Part shown: piece by piece, positions 21,808 to 34,242 of the stretch | Position numbering within the stretch: the stretch's first letter is position 1 | How the letters are laid out: each line of letters opens with the position of its first letter | Origin: Verticillium longisporum | Taxonomy: Eukaryota; Ascomycota; Sordariomycetes; Glomerellales; Plectosphaerellaceae | Assembly: GCA_019188255.1 (NCBI GenBank) | Contig: JAETXT010000004.1 | Location: 6,076,001-6,140,000 of the forward strand | DNA: 64,000 bases | Direction of reading: 5' to 3' | Position numbers and translations under genes: made by a program | Notes under the pieces: generated by a model | Database searches by the model: none | Told to the model about the DNA's origin: nothing | The model's input: the letters and a program-made list of their open reading frames with translations, nothing else

Positions 21808-23487
21808 CTAATCAACCAGAATCTTCTCCTCGAGCTCGCCGTACCGCTCGTAGAAGCTCTCAAACAGCCTCACCGCAAACTCGACGTCCTTGCTGCCACC
21901 CGTCTCCCGGATCGAGTGCATGCTGAGCTGCGGGTTGCCCAGGTCGAGGGTCCTGACGCCGAGCTTGGCGCTGAGCATGGGGCCGATGGTGCTGCCGCAG
22001 GGCGAGTCGTTGCGCACGACAAACAGCTGCAGCGGCACGCCGGCGTGGCGCGCGCTCTCCTGCAGCAGCACGATGCCGGGCGAGTTGGTCGCGTACCGCT
22101 GGTTGGCGTTGATCTTGATGACGGTGCCGCCGTTCATGGCCGGCTGGTGCGACGCCTCGTACTTGCCCGCGTAGTTGGGGTGCACCGAGTGCGCCATGTC
22201 CGCCGACCCGAGGAACGACCGGCGGAGCGTCTGCCCGTAGGCCGCCGACTGGATGCCCTCCCGAGGTGCGGGATGGCGTCGTTGACAGAGTCGTACGACG
22301 CGTCCGACGCCGTGTCGCTGCGGCCGGCGGGGAGCACCGACAGCCGCCGGAGGATGGCCGGCAGGAGGTTCGAGTTGGCGCCCTGGGCAGACGTCGAGCC
22401 AATCTCCTCGTGGTCGAAGCAGGTCACCAGGCGGATGGTGTGGTCCTCGTCGAGGGCGGCCGAGTCGCGGAGCGACGTGATGAGGCCCATGATGGAGCAG
22501 TACGTCATGCCGAGGTTGTCGAGACGCGGGGAGAAGACAAACTCGTCGTTGAGGCCGCCGAGGCAAGCGGGCTGCGTGTCGAAGAGCACGAGCTCGAAAT
22601 CCACAACGTTGGAGACGTCGACCTCGGCGTGCGAGGCGATGACGTCGATAATGTGCGGGTGGTGGCGCTCCGTCAGGTCCCTGAGGGGCTTGAAGTCCTC
22701 TTCCGTCTCTTCATTGCCCTCCACTTGTGTCTCCGAAGCGCTCTTGTTCAGCTCTGCCGATGCCAGACCGGCAATGGGGAACAGCTCGACCTCCTTGTTG
22801 GGGTCGAAGCTCGAGCTCCGGTCAAGGTGGATGGCCAGTGTCGGGATACGCAGGAGGGGCTTGTCGACCTTGATGAGCTTCTGGGTGAAGGTGCCGGTGG
22901 AATCCTTGACAAGCACCCGGCCAGCAATGCTGAGATCGCGGTCGAACCAGCTATGCCAGATGCCTCCGCCATACGTCTCGACGCCGACCTGGAGGAAGCC
23001 GTTGTTGCCCTTCTTCGAAACAGGCTTGATGCGGAGGCAGGGAGAGTCGGTATGCGCGCCGATCATGCCGACGGGGTTGCCGGGACGCCATTTCTTGCCA
23101 ATCGCAAAGGCGACGATCGAGGAGCCGTTGCGGGTCAGGTAGTATTTGCCGCCGGGTCGGAGGGTCGAAGCCCAAGAGTCTCGCTCCTTGATCTTGCTGA
23201 AGCCGGCCTTCTCCAGGCGGGCAGCGGCGTTGGCGCAGGCATGGTAGGCTGTACTTCAGGCATCAGAGAGACGAAGGGCAGACAGATACGCTTGTCCAGG
23301 TAGACTCACGGGTGGGAGAGGCGTTGACAAAGTCAATGAAGTCGAGGGCAGTCTTATCGGGAGCCATGATGACAGCTGAGGTCGAAAACCGGGCGAGGGC
23401 TTTGATGGGTGATGTCGGTCGCGGGACTGAGAAAGCGAGCGCTCTGGATGCGTTGTTGCTGCAAGACACGAGACGTCCTGACAGCAT
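21808..23487 (-). CDS. aspartyl aminopeptidase (peptidase family M18), frame broken; possible second upstream start
   Basis: Zinc metallopeptidase that removes N-terminal Asp/Glu (DNPEP/Ape4 class). Exon 1 ends at 23310, intron 23309-23249 (61 nt, GTGAGT donor, phase 1), exon 2 is 23248-21808. M18 metal and catalytic motifs are present: IGAHTDSPCLRIKP, CFDHEEIGSTSAQGA, SADMAHSVHPNY, RETGG near the C-terminus. Near 22256-22262 the frame shifts between ...SVNDAIPHLG and EGIQSAAYGQ; one extra G in a G-run restores it and the CDS from the inner ATG (23367) becomes 1,500 nt (499 residues, normal length). An upstream in-frame ATG at 23487 adds 40 residues, Arg/Ser-rich and acid-free, ending ARFSTSAVI, which resembles a mitochondrial presequence. 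The upstream ATG context is weak (C at -3); the inner one is strong (A at -3, G at +4). Confidence 0.88.
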
Positions 23488-26400
23488 TGGCGTGGATCGA
23501 AGATGGGAGAGGGCAACGGAGATGCGACGGCCATGAATGATCCGTGGTGATCACGAGGGGAAGTCAACATGCAAGCTTATCGTTATCAGTCAAACTGCAG
23601 TTGGGTAGTTGTAGCGCACCGAAGATATCGCGGGTTGGAGGCATCTGCGTGTGACTACGGATGATGGGTTGGATAGCTCAGCAACGCGTGCTTCGGACGT
23701 CCTTTCTGGAAAGACATTCCTCATGTTTAAAAGAATTCGTGCTTTGGAGTCATGCATTGGTCTATTCCTGTGGCCATTGGGGTAGCACGGCATGATGACA
23801 CCAAGCTCTTCCAATTGAGCCACCCGTTGAGGCAAGCCATGTGCGTCAGCTGTGCTACGTATATGCCATCATCTGATAGAGAGCATGGCCGGCTTGACAT
23901 CATTGTGCCTCGCTAAGGCACAGCAACATTGCCTCATACACAGGAAGAGCGCATTTTGAAAGTTACCACGGGGCGTGCGAAAGGCTTCACTTGCATGGGA
24001 GAGCACCCTGCTGCATGCAGCACAGCTAGTATGCCAAGGAGTTGCAACACTTTCTATTCCTGGTTGAGACTGTGATTCCATTGCAGGAATGAACATATCG
24101 ATTTGAAGTTATCATATATGACCGGACTCGATTTCGACTTGCCATGGCTTTGGTCCGCTGGTGACCTGGCGCAACAAGTCAAATCCCATCTGAGCATATC
24201 GTGCATGTTGCATGTGACTCCTGCGAACTTGTCTTGGATAGATCTTGGATATCCAGTATGAAGCAGCCGAATTTCTTACTTCTGTGGCCCAAGTGCAGGC
24301 CAATCTTGGAGTCAAAGGCAACTCCTAGTCTTGAATTCGAATGTTGTTGGCATGAGAAATCCTACAGGCATATCCACCAGCGTAAAACAGACTTCAACAT
24401 CCACTACGCATGTCTTGGATGAGGTGCTATCATCTCAAGATATCAGACACCTCTTTCATCAAGGCAGGTCGGTGGCTAGGTATGCAACGGAGGACTCGCA
24501 TCAGTGTCACAGAGGTTCCATTCCCTGAAGCGATTCAATGTCACATGGCGGCGAGCAACACCACGAAATGTCACGATAGGTCGCATACCACACTCAAGTT
24601 TGCGATGCTCTCGGGATTGCCGACTCGATACAGGCCCACGACGATAAGAATTCTCGACTAGCCCATGAGTTACACCAGCCTTTGTCCCCGCCACCATCGG
24701 GGATAGGGCAGATCAGGCCATGCGACCTTTGCCAGGAATGACGAAATGAGAACGCAGACGCCAGGTATCATTCACGGGCAACATCTGCGTGAAGCATGTC
24801 CACGGACAAATCTGTGGAGTTAAGATAAAACTGGAGGTAGTGATGCGAAGTCTCAGCGTACACTAGATATGTTCTGTACCATGACTGTTCATGCAGATTA
24901 CCCCTGGACATCCAGGCCGTGTAAGGTGTTGTTCAGCGCGCAAGAAACAGGTACATCCCTCAAATGTGCAAGGGTAACAACCTGCAGAAGCGCGCGGCAG
25001 CCACTGCCGGGTTTGAGAAAGCCTCAGTCGCTCGTATGCCTGGATGCACGGGTCCCAAAACACCATCTCAAATACCTCATCATGTGCTTGCTGTAGATGT
25101 TTCGCCATGGCGTGCCTCGTCTTCCACCAAACAGTCAGAGAATGCATGAGACATTCCCCGGAGGCTTGTTCAGCGGCCATCATGCCCTGGCCTACCTTGC
25201 CCATAATTTATGCTCTTGTGTGTTTCTGTGATCATCTCGCTATTGATCGACCCTAGCGCTCAGGGGGGGGGGCTCCTCTGCTCCTCTGCTCCTCAATGGC
25301 AGGCTACTGGGTAGTACCACCAGATGGACGACATGAACCAACGCCCTGAAAATACTACCAGGAGTAGCAGCAAGGACGCCTTGCAGCCCTTGTGATTGCA
25401 ATGCTGCGATGCGCCCACATGCGACGCAGCATCCCCCAAAAGCACCAAAAGCAAATGGTGTCTACAGAAGGGAGCATCAGCTTCACTTGACCGAGTACGC
25501 TTCGAGGCAGTAACAGCCCTGATCGCTGACGCCTTGACCGCGAGGAAAAGTCAAAAGTGGCGGAAAAAAGAAAAGAAGCCTTCCATCATTGACATTGTGT
25601 ACACGTTTCTCTTTCCTCGGGGCCCTTAGAGGGACTGTCGTACGAGAGGCCATTCCACATCGCCTCCATCACGCCATCCCTGAGCGGACATCTTCACATC
25701 ACCGCACCGAGAGGTCACGCGCCCAAGGCACCATCACGACAGCAACTAGCGTAGGGGGGACGAAAAAAAAGAATACCGCCCCTTTGTCAAATCCAGAGCC
25801 AAATCCAACCAGACCAACTCAAAACCCCTCATGTCAATTGGAAGGCGGTTTCTTCACCTGGGTTGGGAATTCCCCTCCCCCACCGCAGAAAAAAACACAC
25901 ATCTTCAATCAGCCGGCAGGATTCATCAAAAGAAAGAGCAGAATGCTTCAGCAGCTGCCCTCTGTATAAAGCAGACCGCAAACGGCCAAGGGGTTCAGCT
26001 TTGGGTGTGGGAGGGGTTGTTTGCTTTGTCGGTTATTAGGTAGCCAGCGACCAAACGGTCATCGATTGCCACCAAAAGCTGGCGTGGCGTCCTTGACACT
26101 CCGGCAGCCCGGGGGGAGGGGAAGGGGAAGGGGGAGGGGAAAAGAAGGCTGCCAAGCACCCCGGACGCAGATCCTAGGGCTCCAACAGTGCCCGGTTCAT
26201 CAGCCACGCCGCGCCACTTCACGTCAGATCGACCCTTTCAACCAAGCGCGCGCGCACACAGGTTCCTGCAGCTGAGGGCCTTGCATTGGGTGCCGGTGAG
26301 AGAGAAAGCCACGTCCACCACATCTTCACCACCCTGCCCCCGTCCCCCTCAAGCGCCGCCGCCATGTCACCCTCGCTCAACCCTCCTCCCATTTTGAGGG

Positions 26401-26591
26401 AGAGGGAGAAACAAGGCAGCTTCCGTCACCAACTAATGACAACGTAGACTTGTCCCCGCGCGGCTTCCAAATCGGTCAAGGTCAATACGACGGAAGGACC
26501 AAGATATGATGAAATAAAACTACGCCGAGGCAACGTCGAGAAAGCGCGCAACAAACCTACCTTTTCAGTCTGCGCATGAGCAGTGCCGTCT

Positions 26592-26605
26592 GGTAGGTAG
26601 GTAGT
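26592..26605. repeat. GGTA tetranucleotide tract
   Basis: GGTAGGTAGGTAGT run; see the related tracts at 7941, 32124, 44603, 52184 and 53121. Confidence 0.55.
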
Positions 26606-29600
26606 CAGCACCATCCTTGCCCTCTTCCTCGCCTCCCTGCGTCTCGCTGCGGCGCAGAACGCGCCCGTCACACCGCGCTTCCTCCTCCACCGTCCGGGCC
26701 AGCGAGACGCCGACGACAAACCCAGCCTTGATCGAGGTAAGGCTTTCTCCATTTTGGGGCGAGGCCGGCGTGTGCGTGGCGTCACCAGTCCCCCCTCTCC
26801 CACCCAATCCCACCACCACCGTTTCCTTGCCAGGACCTACTGCGCTCCCGTCTCCCTGATTTGCTTCTTTTTGTTGCACTCTTTCAGTTTACGCGGCCGC
26901 GCGCACGGTTAGCCCGTTGCCCTGGCCCGCGCCTCATCAATCTATGCGGTCGGTGGCAGAGGGTATGCGACGAAGAGCATACTGCCCGACCGACTGACAG
27001 ACCGACCGACCATCATCAATCAGTCGAGAGATGAGCTTGCCCGGAAAAGGCATGTGTCGATTTAGCCCATCCGTGATGCCCGTCCATCTGTGCGACCAGA
27101 AAAGGAAGAATCGTAGGTCAAAGATTCAGACACTCACACCAACCCACGCTTATCGTGGCCTTGTCATGGCCAGTCGTACCAAGCTGATGATGCGACAACG
27201 GAAGCTGAACTCCTAGCTGCCGTCCATCCCGTAGACGGCGATCCTGTCGTGGTACCAAGGACCAGCGCAGGCCAGCTCCCGCCCGTGACAGGGGTGTCCC
27301 CAGCTGCTCCAGCTCCCCTCTTTGAACAATTGGAATTGCATTCGTTTCCCTTACACCCCGCTCAGAAACAAAATTTCTCGTGGGGACGCTACGCATGGCA
27401 ATCAAGACTGCATTCCTGACCCATTACCGAGCCCTCCTTGGCAGACATGGCAACGACAAGCAGACGGTTGGGAAAACACAACAACCGTCATGCGCAGCAT
27501 GCGAGAGGAGAGGCAGCCCCGAGTCAAGCGCGCACACAAAAATAGGAGGGAAGGAGTGCAGCTGTGCCTGGTACACTTGAGCTTGGCCGATGAGACACGG
27601 TCAAGTGCCCTGCGGCGGCATGTCCGGGAGTTGTCGAGTTTTTCTTGGTGGGCTGCCAAATAGAGTTTGTTACGCTCTCGACGGACTGACGGACACGCGA
27701 TTATCGTCTAGCTACCAGGCCGATGGGTTGGTCTTGCGTAGACATGCAATGTCCTCGAAACCTCGCATTGGGGATGCTGGCTCTGTCGTGGAGTCAAGCC
27801 GCGCAAGACCTGGCACTGACCTGCCCATGTCGCTACAGTCTCTATTCTGTACTGGAAGACAGCCATACCGGACTGACCTATGATCATTGCGACATTCCAC
27901 ATGTTGTACCTTCGGATGGCCAGACCCTCTTGATGATTGAACGATTGCATCGTGTTATAGAACCGAAAGAACGGATCCCTTCCGACTTTCTTGTCTGCGG
28001 GCAATTCTGACATGGCAAGAGCCTGGCATTCATGGGCATCGCCAGAATGACAACGATGCAGCTCTTCAAGGCCAATCCGAGGCAAAACACCACCCATGAG
28101 ATGACGGGCCCTTGTCTTCTCTAACCCGACAAGCCAAGGGCCCCCTGCTGATTGGTGGACCCCCTGGTCTTTCCACCCCCTTGCAGCTAGGGGGCGACGG
28201 ATGTGTATTGGCGATCAGACGCGACCGAAGCATGTCAAACGGCTGGCTGCCGAATGGCTCACAATCACTGCCTCCAACACACAGTGTTGTACAACAGAGA
28301 TCTTCTGCATTTGTAGATGGCAGCCCACGACCCGCAGGAGAAACGATCTATCGTTACCTCTGGCAGCCCCTCAAGATGATCGAAAACGGCGAGAAGAGAA
28401 CTTGGAGTGCCAGCATGGACTACCAGGATAGCCATGAACCGTGCGCTGCGGTGACGGGGCTGGTCCCTGGGCGTCAGTGATGAATGCCAGGGGTGTAGTT
28501 CGTGTCTTGGCTGCGATCGTGACATGGCAGAGCGTAGGAAATAAGTACGAGATCGCCTGCTGATTCGAGCGCCGATCCTGCTTCGACTGCCACGACGCAT
28601 TTGCCTACCTGCTGCCTGTTAATGTCGGTGTGCAGGTTGAAACCATTGTCACTGACCTCACCGCCAAGCGGGTTATGAGGTCGAGTGATGATGCTCTTGC
28701 CATCCTCAACGACAAACCCAATCGCCAAAACCCCATCCGTACAGCGCCCAGGCTAGGCCAGCCCAGGCCTTGTTTGTACTAAGTGCAGTGAACCCGAAGG
28801 TAGGAGTGGCTGCGGTGGGTGGTACAAAGCGCGAGTCCTGGCTGGGCTGCTGGCTCTCACAATTGTAGGCTAACGAGGTAGCTCCCGCACTGGAACAGTT
28901 CAGAGGACCCACAGATCCCCGCCCAGGGCGAAAAGGAATGTCGAAGAAGACAGCCAAAGTGTTGTTGGTGCGTGCGCCGTCGTCGAGGCCAGACTCGATT
29001 CGGCGAGGTTGCTCAGAGCCTGCCTCGCCTGCCAATCGAAGGCTGGTCAACCGCCGTTCGAAGTGTGGCGGGCAATCGTGATGGCGATGACAAGGAGGCC
29101 GATGGCGACAGCTTGCGAAGGGAGAAGACATTCGTTGCAGCCATGGCAAGCTAGCGTTCTGTCTGCGCTCGCTCGGCTGTCACAGAGCTTGTGTTCGACG
29201 TTACGTGGGTCTGTGATCCTCGCCACAGGCACCAGCGGACTGTTGTGAAGGAGAACGATCTCTACGCTGCCCAGGTCCGCGCGATCCCGCACGTTGGTGC
29301 ACTGCAGAGGGCGGAAAAATACGTCAATGCTGCATTTTGATCGCCCTCAATCTTGCAAAGTCGCACTGTCGAGTATGAGAGTCTGATGTGTTGAATCCTA
29401 CACACTGATGTGGAAGCATGGTGAGAGAGACACAACCTCAGGGCACACTTAGTCCTAGCACCAGTAACAGTTGCAGCCATGCAGGTACCAAGTGGACATG
29501 GCAGATGAGGAAGGGTGGCGCGAACGGACTCTTGACCCACTCACTACAGGCCCGGCCCCTCCTTGTCCTGAAAGTGAAGCCCAGGCAGGCAGAGCAGTCA

Positions 29601-30775
29601 GGGCAGGGTAACATGAAGGGAAGAACTCACCAGTTCCTGCGCAAAGCCCATGGAATACGCGCCAATAAATAAGCAATTACTGTTTCTTGGTTAGAGGGTA
29701 GCTCTGGGCCATCGACGAGGGATACAATTCGTCGCTGCAATGGGGCGGTGATTCAGCGACCGATGCTTGCAGTCAACGTTCATAACGACATTGTACGTGG
29801 CGGTTCGCTATTGCTGCCAACAGGCCATTAGACTGCAAGAGTTGGAAGTCAGGAGGGGGAAGCAGCAGAAAAAGAACAAAGATACCAGACCGAGTACATG
29901 AAGCAGGCTGCACGTCAGGGTGCGACACAACTGGTATGCAATCAGCTGCGACAAGCGAAGCATGTCATCATGTTCGATCAGTCAGCAAGCGCGGCCATTT
30001 GCTCGCCTTTGACAGCTTCGGTGATGCTAATGGCCAGCCACATGACGAAGGCTGGCCACTCGATAGGATAAGCGTTGAGCAACAGGGTCGGATCGTTGAT
30101 CACTCAGGCACTCCGGCGGGCATCGAGGTCTATCGCCAATGACAGTTCTAAAATCTGTTATGCCACTGGAGTAGAGGGACAGCACCGTCCGTTCCTTGCC
30201 CAAAGCCAAGCCTAGCACTGTGTCCTTTTCGACACAAAGTCAGGGTCATCCTGAACAGCCATCAGCCATAGCCACATGATGGTTGCAGCATCACATCAGC
30301 AGCACACGAAAGCCCGCCAAGGTGAGGAGAGAGAGAAGGAGAGCAACAAAGAAAGGGAATCATGAGGAAGAGGAAGGGGTTGGAGGGGCAGACACCGACA
30401 TGTGTCAGGCACCCGATCGGACGACGTTTGAGCGGATGAGTCGTCGTCCAGTGGTAGACTGTAGACGGCGTGTCGGAGGTGTCGCACGAAAGATTCACGT
30501 CATGGTCGGCATGACGGTCGTCCGTAGAGGTGTGCAGCCCCAGAAATAGGCGGGGAGAGACGGGCAGAGTTGCAGGTGTCGAACCGTAAATGCTGGTTTG
30601 GCCGACTGTTCCGAAGTCTGTGGTTAACGACGAGGCGATTCCCTGGGGTTGAGGGAACGGAATGCCAAAAGATTAGACAACAACAACGAAGTAGACAGAG
30701 TAGAGATGAAGGCGAAGCAAATGGTATCGCACGACGGCGATGCACCCAGGTCACGATGATAATGGGAATGGAGGG

Positions 30776-30800
30776 CAGGAGGGCAGGAGGGCAGGAGAGG
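30776..30800. repeat. GGAGGGCA-type tandem repeat
   Basis: About three head-to-tail copies of AGGAGGGC in intergenic DNA. Confidence 0.55.
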
Positions 30801-32123
30801 CAGTGGCGCCTGGTGGACCTGCAACCCGAGTACCATGGCACAAGGCCTGGCTGGCAAGCATGGGCAGGTGGTACCTACGGTACGCGGATGAGTGCCTGTG
30901 CAGGCAGATACCTACTCACAGTACCATGTACAAGTAGTAGGACGTCAGGTAGCGGCAGGCTTTCGACAGACCTGCCAGTTGGATGTGCACTAAGTCCATG
31001 TGGGCGGCGCCATGTGCAGGGGCACCCCTGTCCCATTGCTGCCCATTTCTTCCCTGGCGCAGTGTCGTGCGTGTGCCACCTTCTGCCTTCTGCCTTTTGG
31101 CTTCCTGCCTCTGTCTCGATCCTAGTTCAGGTTGTCTTCAGTTACCCCTTCCGTCGTCCGCCCTCAGGGTGCAGCAGGCGCATTATTCCTCGCGTCGTGC
31201 TATCTCGCCCACCTGGGCAGGGCAAACTATGCCTCTGCCCCTCCTCGTCTCGGCGCAGCATCTCATGTGCCTACCTTACCTGCCCAACATGCACATCGCA
31301 TCACGACATGGAGCGACTCCCGTGCTCCAGGGAGAGGAATGTTGCGATGTCTGTCGGCTGCCACGCAAAGTGGGGGTTTGACGAATGGCCTGTGCCTTGT
31401 ACCTCCCCTCATCCCCTTGTGTCTTCATCGCCCTCCAAGCCTATCGGCATTTGTGGACGATAACTATGTTGGCCATTAAGGTACCTTGCCTTAGGCAGTA
31501 GCACGCCCATGGCTGACGTTGTTGCCCCCCTCTCATCACGCCCGCGAGAAGAAGAAATACAATATTTGTTCGGACCGACGTGGGCAAGATCGGGTTGGCG
31601 GGAGATCCAAGTCCCCTGGTCACCCGCGACGAGGTTTAATATCAACGAGTCACCCGGATGCGGTCCTCTGAAGCAGAAAAACAACCTCGACTACCCCCCT
31701 TGCCCCTCCCGCACCCTGGAGCTTGGGGTTGAACATGGGGAGGTGGTAGCATTGAGAGGACGAAGCACCCACGTTCATTCCATGCCAACATCCCGATACG
31801 TACATGCGCACCACATCTTCGCCCCTGGCTGGCCTGGTTGTCGCGCAATTGACGTTTTACCTCCCATCCCCTCTTTTCCTCTTACTCTCTCACCCTCTCG
31901 CCCGATTCCTAGCCAGGTCGCATGGGAAGAAATGGTCAGACGATAGAGCAGAAAGCTGCAAGAAGCCCCAGCATGATTGAGACCACACGCACTTCAAGGC
32001 ACTTCAAAGCACGGGTGCGAAGTATGTACTGCGTATCGAAGAGGGTGATGTCGGTCAGTTGATGGGCGATGTACATGTTTGGGGCGTGGGTGTCATCCAA
32101 TGTACCGTGCCTACCCTTCCTTC

Positions 32124-32138
32124 GTACCTACCTACCAA
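32124..32138. repeat. TACC tetranucleotide tract
   Basis: GTACCTACCTACCAA run, another copy of the dispersed TACC/GGTA motif. Confidence 0.5.
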
Positions 32139-32878
32139 CCCACGACCCTACCATTCATTCGCCCAACTGCCGTGCTAGCAACATGTGTGAGGTGCAAGAG
32201 CTTCATTAGCTGGCGAATCTGTCGTCATACTTTGCCTGTACCCATTTGCCATGGTGATGAACTCGCGACCCGACCTTCATCGCTCACCTGGACTATCCAT
32301 GGCAGCTCAGCTTGAGGTCATGAGTGAAGCCATGGATGGGCGGACGGGCAAAGTTGCCTCACGATAGGTGTGCCTCTCAGGTTGGATGGACCCCAGGACG
32401 CTAAGACGGACGCTTTGCAGGGGTCCAGGTGGGTCATCGGATTGCCTTGCGTCGGGACTTCATCTGTACCTCCTAAACAACCTTAAGACGAGAAGGACGC
32501 TGTAAGGTGCACTGAAGTCCACTGGAAGGCCCCCTAAGACGAAGTCACTGACGCGGATCTTGTTAGGAGGCACAAGGTAAGGACCCGCCCCACGCCACTC
32601 GAGCTGGGCAGCCCCTGCCGGTACGTACAGAGGTACCTGGGCAGTGGGCACGCACCTACCTGGTCTGGCATTGGCAAGCCACCGACCAATCCCTTCAACC
32701 AGGCAAGCCCTGTCCTGCGCCCCTGCTCCCCCCCTCGTCTCTTCTCTGCCACCCATGTCAACGTCCCTTCATCGCGCTCAGTCTTGATCCCAGTACTGGC
32801 TTCCCGCCTTGCTGCCCATGCCCATGTCCATGCCCGCCCACCTCACTTCACTGCCCACCCACCATCCATCCATCCATG

Positions 32879-34242
32879 CCCCCCCCTCCCGTCTCTACTC
32901 TCACTCACTTTCTCTCCCCAGTCTGCCAGTTTGGGCTGGGCTGTCCAAGTCTGTGTCTCTGCCGCCCCTTCATCACACTTACCTGACCACGAGCCTGGTT
33001 TCCTCCCCATTCTCCCTCCTTCACCACCCGAACTCGAGGCCTCTGCCAGCCTTTAGCTTCTCGGTGCTCCAAGACGTCGCCGCGCGCTGAACATTCCCAC
33101 GAGACATCGCATCGTCTTTGCCCCAAAGACCTGTTGCCCTTCGTTTCGAGGCGATCCTTTCATCGACACGCCGCCAGAACGACGCAGTCCGAAACGAATA
33201 CACACCCTGCCGCTGCCGCAACTCGAAGGATCGACAGTAACCTTTTGTCCCAGCTTTTGCGCCAGGCAGTCGACCTCAGCACCGCCAAAGCACACGCAAG
33301 CGCCGTCACCCGTGCAGACCGTGCTTTCCTGGCTCCACGTTGCTCCCAAGGAGCCCCATCAACCTCTGAGTCTACTGGAACCTTAGCCCGGAACCCACCC
33401 CGTTGCCAGCCCAGCCAACCTTCTCTTCTCCTTCCCCCCCCAAATACCCATTCCCACCACGCACCAAACCAAACGGCTTCGGTCGACCAGCGTCTTGTCG
33501 TCGCCAAACCCGCCTCCTGCACAGCGAAACCGGACGCAGCGACATCGACCACCCATACTCTTGCTGCCTCACTAGCGGGTTGGCTCCAAGACGGCGTCAC
33601 CGTTCGCGACGTTTCCTTGTTTTTCCCTACGTGTAACCCTTCACGACGCTTCAGGACTTACGCCACAAAAACGACGCATCGGCTTTCAAGCAGACCCGAG
33701 CAGTCCCTCCTCGACAAATCCGCCATCGTACTCGGCACCTTCATTTAATTTTTTTTTGACTTGACCTTGGTTTGGTCTCTTCTGGAGAAAAGCGAAGGAA
33801 GAGACACGAGGCAGTGGTTTTCCAGTTCGAAAGAAACACATCAGGACGACTAAGGACCAACCACCCGGCGACTCTGGCGTATTGCCTTTCCCTTACTCGG
33901 CAGCAATTCGCAGCGATTCTTGCCCATTGCTCACACTGGCGAAAGGCGAACACTTTTCGATACCGCGACGCCGATTTCCCGACATCGTACTGTCGGAGCT
34001 TTCTATTCTTGTGCTCTAGCCATCACCGCAAATCTATATGGACTACGCTGGTTACCGGTGAAAGCCTCCCACAAACGACGGACCAACCTCCGTCATCCCG
34101 GTGCTGAGGTGCGCTCCTGTCCACAGATTGCCACGACCATCACCTTGCGAAAGGTGTTTAGTGTGAGACCCCCAGCCATCATCACCTCCCAAGGAAATAC
34201 TACCATCACCACACACTTGTGTCACCTTTTGGCAACGCGGCC
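32879..34242 (+). promoter_or_regulatory. long ATG-poor leader upstream of Med15-like gene
   Basis: From 32879 to 34037 (1,159 nt) there is no ATG in any frame. A single ATG at 34038 opens a 7-codon uORF, and then there is no ATG until 34243. A CT-rich block at 32880-32935 marks the left end. The pattern matches the bZIP and Whi5-like leaders and is best read as a 5' leader under selection against start codons. Introns inside the leader are possible. Confidence 0.55.
34038..34061 (+). promoter_or_regulatory. 7-codon uORF in Med15-like leader
   Basis: ATG to TGA encoding MDYAGYR, ending about 180 nt before the Med15-like start codon. It is the only ATG in about 1.36 kb of leader-like sequence, so it could act as a translational control element with room for reinitiation. 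The effect is inference. Confidence 0.45.

Larger units (their letters stand above)
23488..32878. other. gene desert of about 9.4 kb
   Basis: No frame on either strand shows a family signature, and most begin at non-ATG codons. Local features: a G10 run followed by GCTCCTCT repeats (25264-25297), purine-rich GGGGAAGG sequence (26108-26142), GGTAGGTA tract (26592-26605), GGAGGGCA repeats (30776-30800) and TACC tract (32124-32138). A 113-codon ATG frame at 25204-24863 (minus) and an aliphatic run on the minus strand around 28490-29150 were examined and not accepted. Small spliced genes or ncRNA may be missed. Confidence 0.4.

Noticed and set aside
21916..23303. Long plus-strand frames (408 and 345 codons) over the aminopeptidase gene
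   Set aside because: Antisense shadows; biased Val/Arg/Gly/Ala composition and no motifs, while the minus strand encodes M18 signatures.
24863..25204. 113-codon ATG-initiated minus-strand ORF
   Set aside because: No recognisable domain, no supporting leader or splice pattern; within the length expected by chance.
28474..29292. Aliphatic protein-like frames on the minus strand
   Set aside because: Three overlapping frames with stops, no convincing splice sites or family signature; probably chance.
30577..30587. B-box-like GGTTCGANNCC on the minus strand, possible tRNA
   Set aside because: No A-box at the proper distance and the flanks cannot form acceptor or anticodon stems.
34219..34242. 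Upstream extension of the Med15-like N-terminus (GTG start)
   Set aside because: Non-ATG; the first ATG at 34243 in good context is the better start.
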